DNA of 64,000 nucleotides from Brachypodius melanocephalos (GCA_013398615.1 VZSR01003807.1:15225064-15289063); one strand, 5' to 3'; shown: positions 41,901-56,900, numbered from the stretch's first letter. Numbers and translations are program-made. The notes: generated from the sequence alone by a model not told the origin.

Positions 41901-44900
41901 GGCTTCAAAGGTCCATGAACATGAGAAAGTGAAGGACCATACCACAGAAACAAAGCAGAAGCCGTCATTTTATCATCCTGGGAAATCCTGGTGTAACTTT
42001 CATCCCTGGCTTGGGGACAACCCACAAGGTAGGCATTTCCTAAAAGAGGGTTGCACCCTTGTTACCCACCCATGCCTGATCCATCATCATACAAGGGCTG
42101 CATTTTTGCTCCTGCAGTTCTGACCTCCACAGCTTCTCATTCCTTCGACTCATGCAGCTTGATCAGGCAGCCTGCAAAGTTAAATGCCCTTCCTGCTTTT
42201 TGTTTCAATGTGGTTATTGGATAATTTCAAACTACAACCATTTTAGCTATGACACAGAGCAGGGTGGGAGTGTGGATCTGCTGGAGGGCAGGAAGGCTCT
42301 GCAGAGGGATCTGGGCAGGCTGGATCAATGGGCTGATGCCAGTGTATGAAGTTCAACAAGGCAGAGTGCCAAGTCCTGCCCTTGGGTCACAACATTGCTA
42401 CAGGCTGGGCAGAGTGGCTGGGAAGCTGCGTGGTGGAAAAGGATGTCGGGGTGCTGGTCAATAGCTGGCTGAAACTGAGCCAACAGTGAGCCCAGATGGG
42501 CAAGAAGGCCAGTGGCACAGGTTTTTGATTTTGGTTTTTTTAATGCTTCACCAAAATGTACAGAATATTTTCAATAACTCTTTCAAGCCTTGGACAGAAT
42601 ACAAAACCATTTGCTGTTGTTAAAAACTATCAGCAGGAGATGCCAGAATTTCAAAATCTGGCAAGAATATTAAAGCTGGCTTTCAGTAGCTCACTGAAAG
42701 CAGCTTTTGATTTAGTGTGTGACATTTAATTATATAAATAGTACTCACTCACAAAATTGATAAAGTGCAAACAAGCAAGTGAGAAACTTCAGTGCAGTGT
42801 CGGGACACTGACATTGGTCAGGCTGCATGCTGACTCACTTTCCTCCTGAACTGTCCCTTCTCTATCTATACATTCAAACACACCTCTGCAAACACTACTA
42901 GCCTAAATGCCTCAAGCCAGAGCCTTCCTTTTACCTTCTTTTCATGCTGAATAATGTTTAGCTGTAAGTGCAAAAACACATCTTTATTTTTAAGTGCAGG
43001 TTTTGAGGATTGGAGGGAAAGAAGTTGCCTGTGGCAACTCATCAATTATATCTGCTTTGAGAAAGAAGTCAGTTCTTGAAGTCACCACTGTAGCAGCAAA
43101 TCCATACTTGTTCACAGGTTTCACTAAATCATAGCAACCAAAGAGCCACCTTTGATGTCTGCTGGCACAGAAACCATATTTCAATGTTGTAACTGAAAGA
43201 CTAGTCCAAGTCTTTTCTTCTCTAACAGCCTCTATTATTAATTTAATTTCTGAATTCATCCCGATTAGTAACACATAGATGCTTTCCCCCTATTACCTTA
43301 AATCAATAGACAACAAAATTAAAGGTTTCTGTAATTTCAAAACCTAAGCAGAAAGAATCAACCCTCTACAGATGAATAAAATGAAACAGAACCCAAAGAG
43401 AATAAATGCACACATTGGGCAAGTGCAGTAGTTGCTGACTTACTATTTCTTTATTCTCCTCTTTGCAATTTATTTCTTGGATCCTCTCCAAAATGATCTT
43501 CTCAGAAGGTTTAACTATTGCAGATCCACAGCTGAGCAGGGTAGCAATTTCTTTTTTAAAAGCCTCCAAAGAGCTCTGAGCAATGCTGGCCTCTTCTCTG
43601 CTACTCTTCAAGCTTGCATCTAACTCCCTGGAAGATTTCTTCAGATTGTGCAATTCCTGTTTTGAGGTGTCCAAAGCTTTCTGGTTAACAGTCAGCTTCT
43701 CTTGCAGGTTTCTGATCTCCATCTCTAAACTCTGCCTCTTTGTTATAGCACTGTCAAGATCCTAAAGTGCATGAAAAATTAAACAAGATTTTTAAAATCA
43801 GTTATAAACCCTCTCCACCACACACAAATTAAGGAATAACTAAGGAGCAGGTACCGCAGAGAGAGAAACCAGGACTCATATTCCTCATATTTGCTCAGCA
43901 TCAGGGTCTCATAGGGGAACTGCCATTGAAATTGGTAAAAACTTGAAGTCTGCTGTAATCACACTAGAGACTAACCTCTTACATTGGTTTGCAAAAAACA
44001 AACACATAAATAAAAATTTGAGGTGAATGAAAGCAAATTTTTTATTGTAAAACTATTGAAATCTTACTTTTCCATCCAGATAACATGATCTGAAAAACAA
44101 GCAGTGAGGGAGGGGAGGGGAGGGGAGAGGAAGAGGAAGAGGAAGAGGAAGAGGAAGAGGAAGAGGAAGAGGAAGAGGAAGAGGAAGAGGAAGAGGAAGA
44201 GGAAGAGGAAGAGGAAGAGGAAGAGGAAGAGGAAGAGGAAGAGGAAGAGGAAGAGGAAGAGGAAGAGGAAGAGGAAGAGGAGAAGAATTGGAATGGAATG
44301 GAATGGAATGGAATGGAATGGAATAAAATATTTCATTTGGAAGGGACCTGCAGTAATGATCAGCTCCCACTGCCTGACATTTCAGAGCTGACCAGAACAA
44401 TGGACACAATCTCCTTGATTATAGAGATAAGAGGTGATCTCTGACATCAGCTTATCTGAATGTGACAAAAATTCCTGAGATTACTTATTCAAAGAAATCA
44501 AAAGTGAGGGACAAGACAAATCAAGGCTTGGTTGAGAAGGAATAAAATATAACCAATACCTATGTATCTGTATCAGTTGTATATAAATATTGACCTAACA
44601 GGTCAGAGCAGAGAGAAAGAATTGTGTATCCTGACCCATGACACCAAAACAAATGATGACAGAAAAAATAAAGAAAAATAACCATCTAAATATTAAGAAA
44701 TAAAATATTGTGTGTCTCTCCTTTCCACACAATACCAATATTAAGAGTGCTTACATAAACATGTAAAGAAAAATATTTGCAGCAAAACCAACAAGTACAG
44801 CAAAGACTAAGTCTTCATTTCTCAGGACATTTTCTGATTGGTAAGAACAAATGGGAAAGAATATTATTTCACACATGACCAAAAGGAAACAATAATATTT

Positions 44901-47900
44901 CACCCATGACACAAAATTACTACAGAGGAGGCATATTTACAGAGATTCTTCTGGAGGTCTCAGTGGTAAGTAGAGACTCAGTAAATGGACTGATATGAGT
45001 TAAGATTGTGCACACTGGAGTTAAAGGACTGTTCCTGGAGCAGTTATGAATATGGTGATTACTTAAGGGTCTCTCAGGGTCTGTGTGTGCTTGTTGTGGA
45101 GCATAGTATGTCATTTGTATTAGTGGAATACCTGCCAATCAAGCGGTAAATTTGAGAGCATTTCTGTAGATCAGTAGGGAGGGTGATCAAAAAAAAAAAA
45201 GGAGTTTGCTAGGCACCTTCAGAAAAAAAATAGAAAAATATGATACTAAAAATATTAAAATTTTTAATAGCTGTGAAAAGGCAAACAAGCAAAAACATAA
45301 ATAAAAACAACACTTGTCATTTAGGAAATTATTTGTTATTAGACCTTTCTGAAGTAATTTTAGAATTGTTTTAGAAACAAACGTTGGCCTGATTCTTTGC
45401 CAATTTCTCTTTTTTATTCTAGACAAGTCCTATTAATAGAAAATTCCCACCTGTGCTCAGAACTACATTATGGTAATTACAGCAAAGAATAAAGAGTCAT
45501 TTATTTCAATTACAGTTTTCAGCAGTGTGTATTTTTCCTTTCAGAAAGGCCATGCTAAAATCCTTTGCCAGTACCAAGGAGCTTACCTAATCACCATCTT
45601 GCTGAATTGTGAACAGCTGAAAACAAACATAGCTTATTCAAAAGATCAAGGTATAAAATTAGGAACTGCAAGCTACCAAACAGTGGCTGGGAAATTGTTT
45701 GGCAGAAGAGGACCTGTAGGTGCTGGTCAACAGCATCTGAACATGAGCCAGCTGTGCCCGGGTGGCCAAGAAGGCCGATGGCATCCTGGCCTGGATCAGC
45801 AATGGTGTGGCCAGCAGGAGCAGGGAGGTCATTCTTCCCCTGTACTCAGCACTGGTGAGGACACACCTCGAGTGCTGTGTCCAGTTCTGGGGCCCTCACT
45901 ACAAGATATTGAGGGGCTGGAGCATGTCCAGAGAAGGGCAACAGAGCTGGTGGAGGGTCTGGAGCACAAGTCCAGTGAGGAGCAGCTGAGAGAGCTGGGG
46001 GTGTTTAATCTGGACAAGAGGAGGCTCGAGGGAGACCTCATCACTCTCTGCAACTGCCCGAAAGAAGGTTGGAGCCAGGTAGGGGTTGGTTTCTTCTCCC
46101 AGTTAAGAAACACGGGAAATGGCCTTGAATTGTGGCAGGGGAGGTTTAGATTGGATACAAGGAAAAAATTCTTCATCAAAAGGGCTATTAAGCACTGGAA
46201 CAGGCTGACAAGGGAAGTGGTGGAGTCACCATCCCTAGAGATACCTGAAAGAGTTGTAGACATGGCATTTAGGGACATGGTTTAGTGGTGGTTTGGCAGT
46301 TCTGGGTTAACAGTTGGACTCCACAAACTTACAGGTCTTTCCCAACCTAAATAATTCCATGATTCTCATAATACCGACACCCCAATCAGCAGCATGGTCT
46401 CAATAGACTAAAGTCAACTACACATACATATACAAAAAAGAGCCCACATTACATTAACAGTAATAAGAAGGTATTAAACAGAATACAGGTATTTTACAGA
46501 TGATTTCTTACAACAGCTGCACCTCCAGTTATTTCTGTTATGCCATAAGGATTGTAAACTAGTTTGCTCTTATCTCCCTTCTTCTCAAATGACTCAGCCT
46601 GGAAAGATCTGTGATGCCTGCTGAAACCTGTCTCTGATATGTATTTTCTTGATCACATCTTCTAAACAAAAACAAAGCAAAACAAAAAAAAAAATGCAAG
46701 TTCTGAGAAACTCATTCCTGTATTTATCTGTTGGGACAAGAAAAACCTAAAATCATTTGGCTGTCTCCCCTAGAATCTATTTGGGTGTATTCAAAATGCA
46801 GCCATGTCTCTCAAGTTCAATCAAATTCCTGAAATAATGTTTTCATATTTTAATTAATTCTTTTCATGGATTTTTTTTATTTTAATGCATTTATTTTGAT
46901 TAGTAACTACTTAGATTTATTTTGTATATTAGCATAACAATATAAGCCAATATTGAATACTGAAGAGTATTTTCTTGGTTAATTTTGCATCAGTAGTACA
47001 GGCAGATATATTTATATTAATTAAAATCACTTGCTTACACTTCAAGTATGTTCTTTAAAGAACATGGAAGAATGTATGCATCCTCTTCTATATTTTAGAT
47101 AAATACCATAGAGGAATTTATTAAATATTAAAAAATATTAAATATTAAAATATTAAAAAGAAACTTGGTTAGAGTAAGTGAGACATTTTAGAGGACCTAC
47201 AGAACTCTCAAAGAATGTTATAATTCTCTAATTATAATTATCATAATCAGTAATCACTCTCTGGAAATACAGAAAGAAAGTTCAGGTATTCTGATTCTCA
47301 GTCTAGGAATCTGGGCAGGATTTAAAAGTTGTTTTTCATCAAATGCAAATTTGATATTCAGTGCAGCCATAATAAAGTTATGCACAATATTTACAGATTT
47401 CCAGAAGCAAAATCTTGCAATATTCTATCAGAAACATGAGAAATTCAGAAATAAATAGAAGAATCTATACAAAAGTAAATAAAAATAATATATTAGGAAA
47501 AAAAACAGCTTCTTGAATTACTTTTTAAACTTTTATTAGTTTCAAGAATTATTGGGTTTTTATTCTTTTCTGCTTGATATTGTCATGCAGTGAGACTGAG
47601 AGGGGAAGAGATAAAATTACTGTTCACTTGTTAATGTTCCTCAAATGAAGCCCAGCTAACTGCAACAAATACTCAAGTGTCATACATGCTAAAGAATATT
47701 TTAAATACATTAACCTTAAAGTGTAATTAACTGGCTTTTATTTTATTCAGTAAGAGTTTTTGAATACAGTCAGCTACCTCCTCCTGGGACATAAAAAAAA
47801 GCACCTGATCAAGAGAAGGAATTCACAGGAGTCCTAAGGAATGGGAGTGGAGAGCTGCCTGGCAATTTAAACAGGCAATTATCCAGAGGGGTGGCAGGGA

Positions 47901-50900
47901 ACAAGGTGGTGGCCAAATCTTCGTGGATATGACTGACAGAAAATTTTGATGGTTTCTATACACTTAAGAAGATTTTTAAGAGAAAACTGGGGGAAATAGG
48001 CTGCCATCTCAATCTCTAATACTGAAGACAGCCAAAATGTTTGTCTCTGAGGGCTGTAGGCACATGCAGGCAGGAGTCACTTGTACTCAGCCTTTGCTGG
48101 GTAAATTCAGCTACAGGCAATTCCGTTAAGTCCAGAAAGCAGCCCAGAAACACACAGCCAAGTATGAGTCTTCTGGCACAGGAACAGTATGGATTTCTGC
48201 TTCTCACCTTGACAGAGGAACGTGTCACAACACATGCAACTCCATTCATGTGCTGAAAATGTGCAGCACGAATTACATGGCCAAGTCAGACTGAGTCTGT
48301 GCCACTGGTGCCCCTCCTGTAACCGAGTCAGACACCCACCAGGGGAACAGGGTCATACTTTACATGTGAGGACTTAAAGCATTGTTTGGTTTTCTTTTTG
48401 TTTTCTTTTTCAATAGGCTTTGTAAACACAGAACCTTCTCAACAGATTTACTCAGTGTCTGCAAATCTAAGTCGCTAAACTGAAATTGCACTGGAGGAAT
48501 TTGCAGCCTCTATGCAGATGGGGCTTCTCAAAGGCAGTGCTTTTGAAAGGCAATGCTAATCACTTACAAAGATATTTATGTAAAATTGGTTAAATAAATT
48601 ATGGATTTGGCACATGCAAAATAATGATAGGAAAATATTTTTCAGAAAACTAGCTCAGCTTGGTAAATTTTTTGGCAGTTAGAGCAAACTTGAAAAGCAA
48701 GCCACAAATGGAGCCCTGATCTTGGTTTAAAACACCTCCTGATTCTGGCTTCCTGAGTAAACTACACTCTGTTCTTCCTCACACACCTGTGTTTGAAGTG
48801 AAGCATGAAAACAAAATGTTCTTAAAAAGGACCTGTTTGAGTTTTTGGTGCAGGTTCTCTCTCAGTTCCATTAAGTCTTAGAAAACTGCATACAGCTTGG
48901 GAAGAACTATTTTCAGCAGTAAGTAAAATTTATGACCCTTGTGGTACTTACATTTATCTTTCCCACAAATTCTTTCTTCTCCAGAGCACACAGCCAGCTA
49001 TTTCTCATCCCCTAAGTATTTTGCTTACAACCAAATAGAACACTATATCCTTTAAAGTGTATGCTGGGTGTCGCTTCTTCAGGAAAAGAGGAATGCTAGG
49101 GGTGGGGGAAATGCTGTATTACTTCGGAAAACTCACTTGCACAAGGTTGCCTTTATGTTAAAAATTCCTACAAGCTCAATCACACACAACTCAGATATAT
49201 ATTTGGTAGTCTAAGTTTCTTCTCTTATTTCCTCACATTCCAGCCCATCAGCTTTAACCACACTGTTTCACCTGCAGGAAATTTTCATTCTGGCTTCACT
49301 AAACTGCTTCCTTTCCACAGACATCACTCAAAGTGCAAAGCAGTAAGGAAAATTGCTACAGAAGAGCACTTTGTTCATCCATCCTTTGAAATATGCCAAC
49401 TCTTAGTGGGGAGTTCTCCTGGAGCAACTCAATCCTTAAATCACATCCTTTTCCTTCACAAATCATAGCTAAGTGAATTTGGTGAAGACTCGACTTAAAA
49501 TTTAACTCACATTTCTCATCTGATGATCCTTCCTGCTGCACAGATTTTCTCCAAGGTTTCCCAACAGTGAAACAGTGCTTTCCTGCAAGAGCCATCCTAC
49601 TGCTTACAACTGTTTGGGTACAAGCCAATGGTTATGAAATACAAATTTATAACGCAGTGAAAAGATAATCTAGGGTGTATGGAAGCCAAGACACTTCACC
49701 ATCCAGCACCTTAAGAGAAAGAATGGTGTCCTATCAATTCCTTTCAATTTCTCATTAGAATTTTGGAAAAACTGAGTAGAAAAGTTCTCAGGAAACTTGC
49801 AGTACCAGATAAATGTTATGTAAAAGAGCATTTTTTTCACCACTGCATGCTTGTGCCTCAGATATTAACAATAGACACATTCATTTATTTACATGATTGT
49901 GCAAGCACAAAGGCTACAGCACTAAGAAGAAAGCAAAAATAGAAATTTGCAAACAGCATTGAAAGACATCACATCTGCCTCAGATCTACTTTACAAAATG
50001 TTATTGTTTAATCTTTATATCTCACTTTCAAGAAGTTTTTTTTCTCGTGCAATTCCTATTGAAAATTAATTTGAAATTTCAAGAAAACATTTGAAAACCA
50101 GAAAACCATACAAGCCATGCAATTATGTACCTTACTAAGTTTTTCCATGTCTTGGTAGTATCCTGCTGCCTTTTTCTGCTCCTTGGCCACTTCTGAAACT
50201 AGTCTCAAGATGGTTTCTCTGTTAGCTTTGGACTCCATCTCATGGACACTCACAGCTTCTTGAAGAGCAGCAACCTGGTCTTTTAGTGCCACATTTTCTT
50301 TACATATTTCAGATACCTTGAGAAATAAATCAAATATGAGTAGCTTCTTAAAAGCTCTTAACAATTAAAAATATTCATCCCAGTTTTACCTGCTCCTAAT
50401 CATGCCACTAAAGACTCAATGTTTCTGGTGACCTCGAGGTCAGACTTACAATGGCAGTCTACTGTTCCTTTAGACAAAAGTAGAAGGACAGTTAAAATCA
50501 AAGAATCATATTCTCACTGTAAACCCCCACCTCAGCATGATGTGGTTCAGATTAACTCCCACACAGACTTTATGATGTATTAAACAGGTGGAGAGCTACT
50601 GCTGCTGCTGCTGCATATCTGTGCTTGACGTGAAGCAGGTCAGGAAACAGACCACTGCATCTACTTCATGTGAAAAGCAAAACATTTCAGCCTGCCTTTT
50701 TGAGATATGTGCCTTACACTTGGAAAATTGAAAGCTGCAATTCACGCTCAAAACTTTTTAAGCACAAGAGGTTTGAGTTAGTAACAGATATTTCACAAGC
50801 ACGTTCAAGGACAGGGCCAAATGCCTGGTGTGCTGCCATTATGAGCAGCCAACACCTTGGAAAAAGGAGTCCTTCCCAGGAGGATTCTGGGGTTGTTTTG

Positions 50901-53900
50901 GTACACTATGCTATTTCCAATCAGTGGAATAGATGAATGTGGGTACTTCAAAGAGTGAGCAAAAAATGTACCCTGATTCCTACTGGCAAGAGTAAAACAG
51001 ATCAATTCTGTCTTAAATAAAACCATCATGTGGAAAAGAAACTAAACAGATGTGCCAAGACCCCAGAAAAACTAGTTGCTAAGGTTTCCTGAAGCACAGC
51101 TTTCAGCACAAATTAGATTTCCCAACTAGATTTATGACTACATTGTTAAAAGACATGAAGATATGTTTTTAAAAGCTCTAATTCTTAACTTATTAATTAT
51201 TAAAGCATGCAAGGGTGCATATTGCATGAAAACTTTTTTTAGAGCACCTATTATAATTTCAATGTGCTTGCAATCTTATGTAATATTATGAGGGCATACA
51301 CTCACTGTGGTACCTGCCTAGATAATCTTGATTTATTAAGACTGTAATCTTACAATGGCATGAACATAATGAAATAGAATTTTCCCAAATAGCCATTGTG
51401 CTCCAAAGTGAAAAAAATTAAGAGATCAAAGAATAGCCAGAAGATGAGTGAAATGCATAAAATTAGAAAATGTCTTTCAGCAGCATTGATAGAATGCTGC
51501 TGAAGGACATAAAAGAATAAAAGAAAAATATTCTTCATTTGCATAAAAGAATATACAAACAATTTTCTTTTCCTAAATGGAAGCTTAGATTTTGGAACTT
51601 CAGAAGTATTCTGAAGAGAAACAATAAATTTTTATTATTAAGTCTCAGAAACACTACAAAGTTATTTATAACATTTTATTACAGGACAGACTAAAAGTTG
51701 GTTTAGGGCATGTCATTTCAGCTGTTTGTATTTGATAGTATGTCAGCTCAAAATAAGAGTTAGAATCTAGTGCTGCAGTTAACACATCATCTGTTGACTC
51801 CCATGTTAATGACTTAAGGAAAGTTTTCAACTGAGTATCTAATCAGGGCTGGTGGGAACTACAGGCTGATAAATTATGCAGATAAGAGCAGACTGAGTTC
51901 ACTGAGGCCTATTAGTGTTCAGCACCTTTGAAAATTAGCCCAGTGTGAAAAAAAATCTGTCTTTAAATGATAGCACTGTCTGCAAACCATAATGAAATAC
52001 AAAGACCTCTATCATTTACTTTACTTCTGTGACAGCTTGACATTTTTCCTATTAAATCACTGTAGAGAAGCATTTGCCTACACAATCACCTTTGATGTTA
52101 AATATTCCTGTGGTTTCTCTTTTTCTCTGACGTCTATGTCCAAGAATCCAGAAAGATCTGTAAGGAGCTCTTCATAGGTTTTGCTGATTTTAGAAGCTTG
52201 AGCCATGTTTTCTTCACAGTCATTCAAATATTTACTAACCAGAAAGAAAAAAAAAAAATACACACATCAGGATGAATGTTCCCTGAAAAGGAATTCTAGG
52301 TAAATACATTGTCCCAAGACTATTGCTAGCTTCTGCATACCACCAAATGAATTTTAAAAGTTATATTTAATTCTCTACATCTGTTATGTAATACATATAA
52401 CTTTTGCTGTTGCCTTATGTGTAAACATTTCTTCATCTTTGCTTGTGATCAACACTTCAAAAAATCTTCTATGATCCCAGCACAAAATCTGAATAAAACA
52501 CAAGAACCAAGTGACATGAATAAATAGTGGCCTCGAGATATTACAAGTGGAAAGTGCAAGCAAAAGCTTAGAAAAATAAGGGCAGGGGAGAGTGATCAAC
52601 TATTAGCAAAAATATGTGTTCACATCCCCTCTCTAAAGAAGATGACAGAGATGATTAACAAACCTCAAGTAAAGAGAAGCCTTTCTGGACCAATGGAAGT
52701 GTTAATACATCCAGAGTACCTGTACAGGGAAGTTTACCAGCAGAAGCAGAGATGGGAGACACTACTTTCCTGTACAGTACTCTGAAGAACTACTCATGAA
52801 AGGGATGCATTTAAAAAGAGAGCATCTAGAGGCTACCACAAAAGATACAAAAAAGGGGATGTTTTTGTCAGCAATTTCATCACTCAATCCGTGCCTATCA
52901 TGCAGATGCATATCCCACACAAAACATGTTCTCAGCCTTAAGAGTAGGTGTCAGTTTGTAAATACTCTACAAGAACAACCAACCAAATAAATTACCAGTG
53001 AGTTTAACTCATTAGTATAAATCTGGTTACATTCCTTCCCTTGCCAGGGACAAAGATGGGTCCAGCAAACAAGAACCACCATAGTTTGATTTGGTAGGAA
53101 ACACAGAAAAAATTCTTGCTCATGATACTAAAAAACACATCCCTTGTGAAAAACTACAAAGAAACAGATTGACAAAACCAGCCCACCAAACAGAGCTCAA
53201 AATGACCACTAGTGTAATCCAAATATCAACTCCAGCACCTCTCAGTAATACCCACAAGTGAGGTACTTAGTGATAAAGTGCAAGACATGGCAGATTGGTA
53301 GTGGTAAATTTGCAAGACAAGCTATTGTGCTTCCATTCGAAAAACAAGGTTCTTTCTAAAGGAAGTTCTTCACTCTAGAATAAATCAAGACCTGAGATGT
53401 AACCAAATGCATGTCTAGAGCAAAGATTTTATTGAAACTCATTTGCTTCTCAGAGCATAGCACTATTCTCAGTTTTCAGGGTGGGCACAGTAGTCATTGC
53501 TGGACTCATTCTTTTCCATTTCTGAGTTCTTCCTCTCTAGGCTGGCAATCCAACACAGCATCATTCCATAACCAAAGAGCAGCATGAGACTCCAACAGCA
53601 GATGTACAGTGAGTGCAAACACAGTACATTGAATGCTTATAAATCAGTAAGCAAAACAGACAGTCCATGAAAACATTTAAAGCATAACCTGAGGAGGGAG
53701 GTTAGTACAGCTGCTGAAAATGCTGCAAAATGAAAGAGAGTGGCATAATAACAGAGAGGAATGGAAAACACTCAAAACTCTGGATATTGTGAGGGGAGTT
53801 CCACACAGTACTGCACAGCACACACCATGAGCCAAAAGAGCTCTGCCTTCTGCAGCAGACACTGTCCCTCAGAACACAAGAACCCTCTGGGCACCTTCCT

Positions 53901-56900
53901 TTCCTCTGTAGCCCCAACAAAACTAAACCATGAGATGATTGCTGAACTGTTGTGAGGAGGGATATGTCAGAAGTGAAAAGGTATTAGGCTCAGACATGCC
54001 ATATATGCATGTTTATATGTCAGAATATTATATAAGATTGACCCCCAACCCCACAGCTGTTCTGTGGCTCTAAAGAATTGAGGTATCCACTCACAAAACC
54101 ATGCCTGCTGCTAAAAATAAAAAATCTGAAGTACAAAGCACTCACTTGATAACTTTACGAATAATCTAATTACCTGCAGTAGGGCCGTAAAGGTGTGAGC
54201 ACCTAGAAAATAGGCAGTCAGGTACAAAAAGTAGAACACAGCTTTTTCACAGTTTTGCTAGCTCTTCAGAACTAATGAGCATAGAGAAGTGAAGGAAAAA
54301 GAAGAAGAAAAAAGCTTTTGACAGTTCACACTCTAAAAATACCATGGCAATAGACGTGTCGAGTAGAAAAGCACCATTTTCTATAGGAGAGGTGCACATC
54401 CTGGAAGCCAATCACAGAATTCACCAAACATTTCTTACTATATCCCCAAGGTATAGAATGTAAATATGCACTTCATGCATGCTGGCTTGCTCTTCCCTTT
54501 CATTAGTGGTTTTCAGTGAAACCCTTTTCTGAGCACCTAATTAGGACTGGTCATGTGCCAAGTGCTGCCAGCGTGGCCAGAGGAAGTGACCGAAGTTCAC
54601 TGAGTCAACACACTGGTTAGTATGAAGTGACACATGCAACCATTAGCTGAGGATAACAAAAAGCTTTGGAAGCGAACACTGCACATTCATGAGCAATCCA
54701 ACATGTTTGTTCCTTCCAAATTAGCAGACTCAGTATCCCTGTATCTCTTCCCTTTTGCCAGAAGCCCAGTGGAACACTCCAGGTGCACAGTGAACCAGAG
54801 CTGGGATTGGTAGAGGTGGAAATCGAGCTTTTTGTTTTGCTCACTTCTCTCTTGGAGCATTCTCCTGGTCCTGATCACCGTGCATGAACACAAACAGAAC
54901 AGATTACACAAGTGTTGTGTGCCAAAGAGAGCAGCCAGGACTGCTCCGGGAGTGACAGCAGGGATTTATGCCCATAAAATTGGTTGTATCACTATAATGG
55001 CAGGTGAGTATGAAACACAGTATTCCAGAAGTTTTCTCCCAGTGAGTTAGGCAAGCAAACAGGATAGGAGGTTTTTCTTCCCTTTTCTTCTTCTTTTTCA
55101 TTCTTTCCTACCAAAAGAAATATAATTTTAAAGAATCTTAACAGCCATTATGTAAGACTGCACTCTCCAGGGAGGGCTTTTGGCAAATCAACTGGTAATA
55201 AACAAGCGCACTTGCAAGGGTTTTTTCTAAGTTTTAAACTTACTTAATTATGCACTTTTAATGCATAAAACCTGGCAGAGCTGTGCAAAATACTGATTTG
55301 GGAAATACAGGTGTCTGGTAAACACTCACCTTGCTCTTGACTAGACAGTATTGACAGAGTCACAAATATTAGTCTGATAATGGGCAGAAAAATCCATTAT
55401 AAAAGTCTAGGTGTCTATTAATGATTTCGGAATTCAAGAGTTCAGAATATTTTATACCAATCAATTTTGCTATGAGTCTCCACCCCACAGACCCAAAACA
55501 TGGGCAATTGTGTAGAACTGAGAGATCAGTACTCAGAACAGTACAGTTAAAGAATACTACCTTTTATAGATTTAATGCATTTCACCTTCAAAGTACAAAA
55601 CATTCAAACCTCCACGTATGGACTAACAACTCAAAACAAAATTCAAATTTCAACACCCTCCACACACTCAGGCACTGTAACAGAATTCAGAACTTCAATT
55701 AGGTCTATCCACCAACTTATTTTTCTGTACTGACAACTGTACCATTCAGTCATCGCATCCCAAAAAGCTGTTTCTTATCTCACATGACTCTTACTTAAGT
55801 TTGGCGCTTTTCTCATGAAGCTCCTCCTTCAGCTCCAAATTTTCCTCATGTGCCACCTGAGCTGTCAGCTCAGCCTGGTTTTTGGAAGCAGCGAGCACAC
55901 ACAGCTCTTCCTCCATCTCCTGGATTTGTGTTTGCAAAGACAGGAGGCGAGACATCATTCTAGCATTGTTTTCCTTACAGCTTTCAGCTTCAGCCTTCAG
56001 CTCTTGAAAAGAAGCTTCTTTAGAGATCATGTTCGACCTAAGTTTAAGAAGCTATAGATAGAAAAAGAGAAAATTAATGAAGAACAGTTTTCCCAGCCTG
56101 AAATAACATGACAAGCTTAATAATGAGACAAGAAACATATTTCTATCACTGCAAGACTGAGCAGAAAGACACAACTTTACTTTCATGTGACCAGGAAAAA
56201 GCAATGGAAGAGGTTTGCAAAAAACAAAAGCTACTGCTGGCTAACACAATACAGCTTTTCGATATAACAGCTCACAGGAAGATAAGTTTATTTACTAATT
56301 CAGAATTTAGGAAAAGTCTAACAAGTTCTGCTGCACAATCTTAACTGATGTCTCCTATGTATCTGCATTACAGCAAAGTTATTGACACCACCATTCCCTC
56401 TTTTTTGGCTGCTGCCTGCCTGCTTCCAAATATGGTGGTCAATTCCACAGATAATCTAGATCTGCAGGGAGTTGTAACAGCAAAGTATCCTTCTGTATGA
56501 ATATGGAGCCTTTTGATGGTTTGAGGTATATTCAGAGGCAAGTAAATTCTTGGAACATTGTGTGGTAGGCACCCTCTTCTCATCTTATGCAAATAGTTAT
56601 TTTGGGGTATCATAATGCAATTAAATGTAGCCCTATTTACACAGAAATAGCAATAGAGCCTTTTAAGGAAGAGTAGGAGTAGGAAAATCACTCTCAAATG
56701 TTAAAGATCTCTTACAGGGATGATGCTAGAGCTTTCCAAGAGTCCATGGAGTTCATTAGATTTTCCTCTCTTTGTTAAACATACCATTTTCCATTGAACT
56801 ATTTCTGCTAGAAGCTTCTCTAGGAGACTGTGCTTGAGGGAGACTCACCAGGCAAACAACATTTTCTTTTTTTTTTTTTTTAATTAGGAACAAATAATTC

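Larger units (their letters stand above)
43762..50130 (-). other. CCDC170: CCDC170 intron between exons D and E
   Basis: 6,369 bp, GT-AG, phase 0, the longest visible intron. It carries the composite G-rich/AAGAGG/GGAAT repeat, a CR1-like end and the longest CR1 copy. The rest is AT-rich, with ATTAAA-type low-complexity sequence near 47115-47160. Confidence 0.85.

Noticed and set aside
42990..43274. Extra CCDC170 exon in the intron between exons E and F
   Set aside because: The 94-codon frame is not coiled-coil in character, has no matching splice sites, and exons E and F already join in phase.
44290..44324. GGAAT repeat as a satellite like human satellite II/III
   Set aside because: Only seven copies, next to a CR1 tail. 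The shared unit is coincidental and no satellite array is present.
44053..44409. ORFs of 90-118 codons on both strands made of Pro-Leu, Leu-Phe or Arg-Lys repeats
   Set aside because: They are translations of the AAGAGG hexanucleotide array, whose period of six keeps frames open. There is no coding context.
45470..46285. 271-codon plus-strand ORF, the longest in the window
   Set aside because: Its second part is the CR1 ORF2 C terminus after a frameshift, and its first part is chance open sequence. It is a dead transposon fragment, not a host gene.
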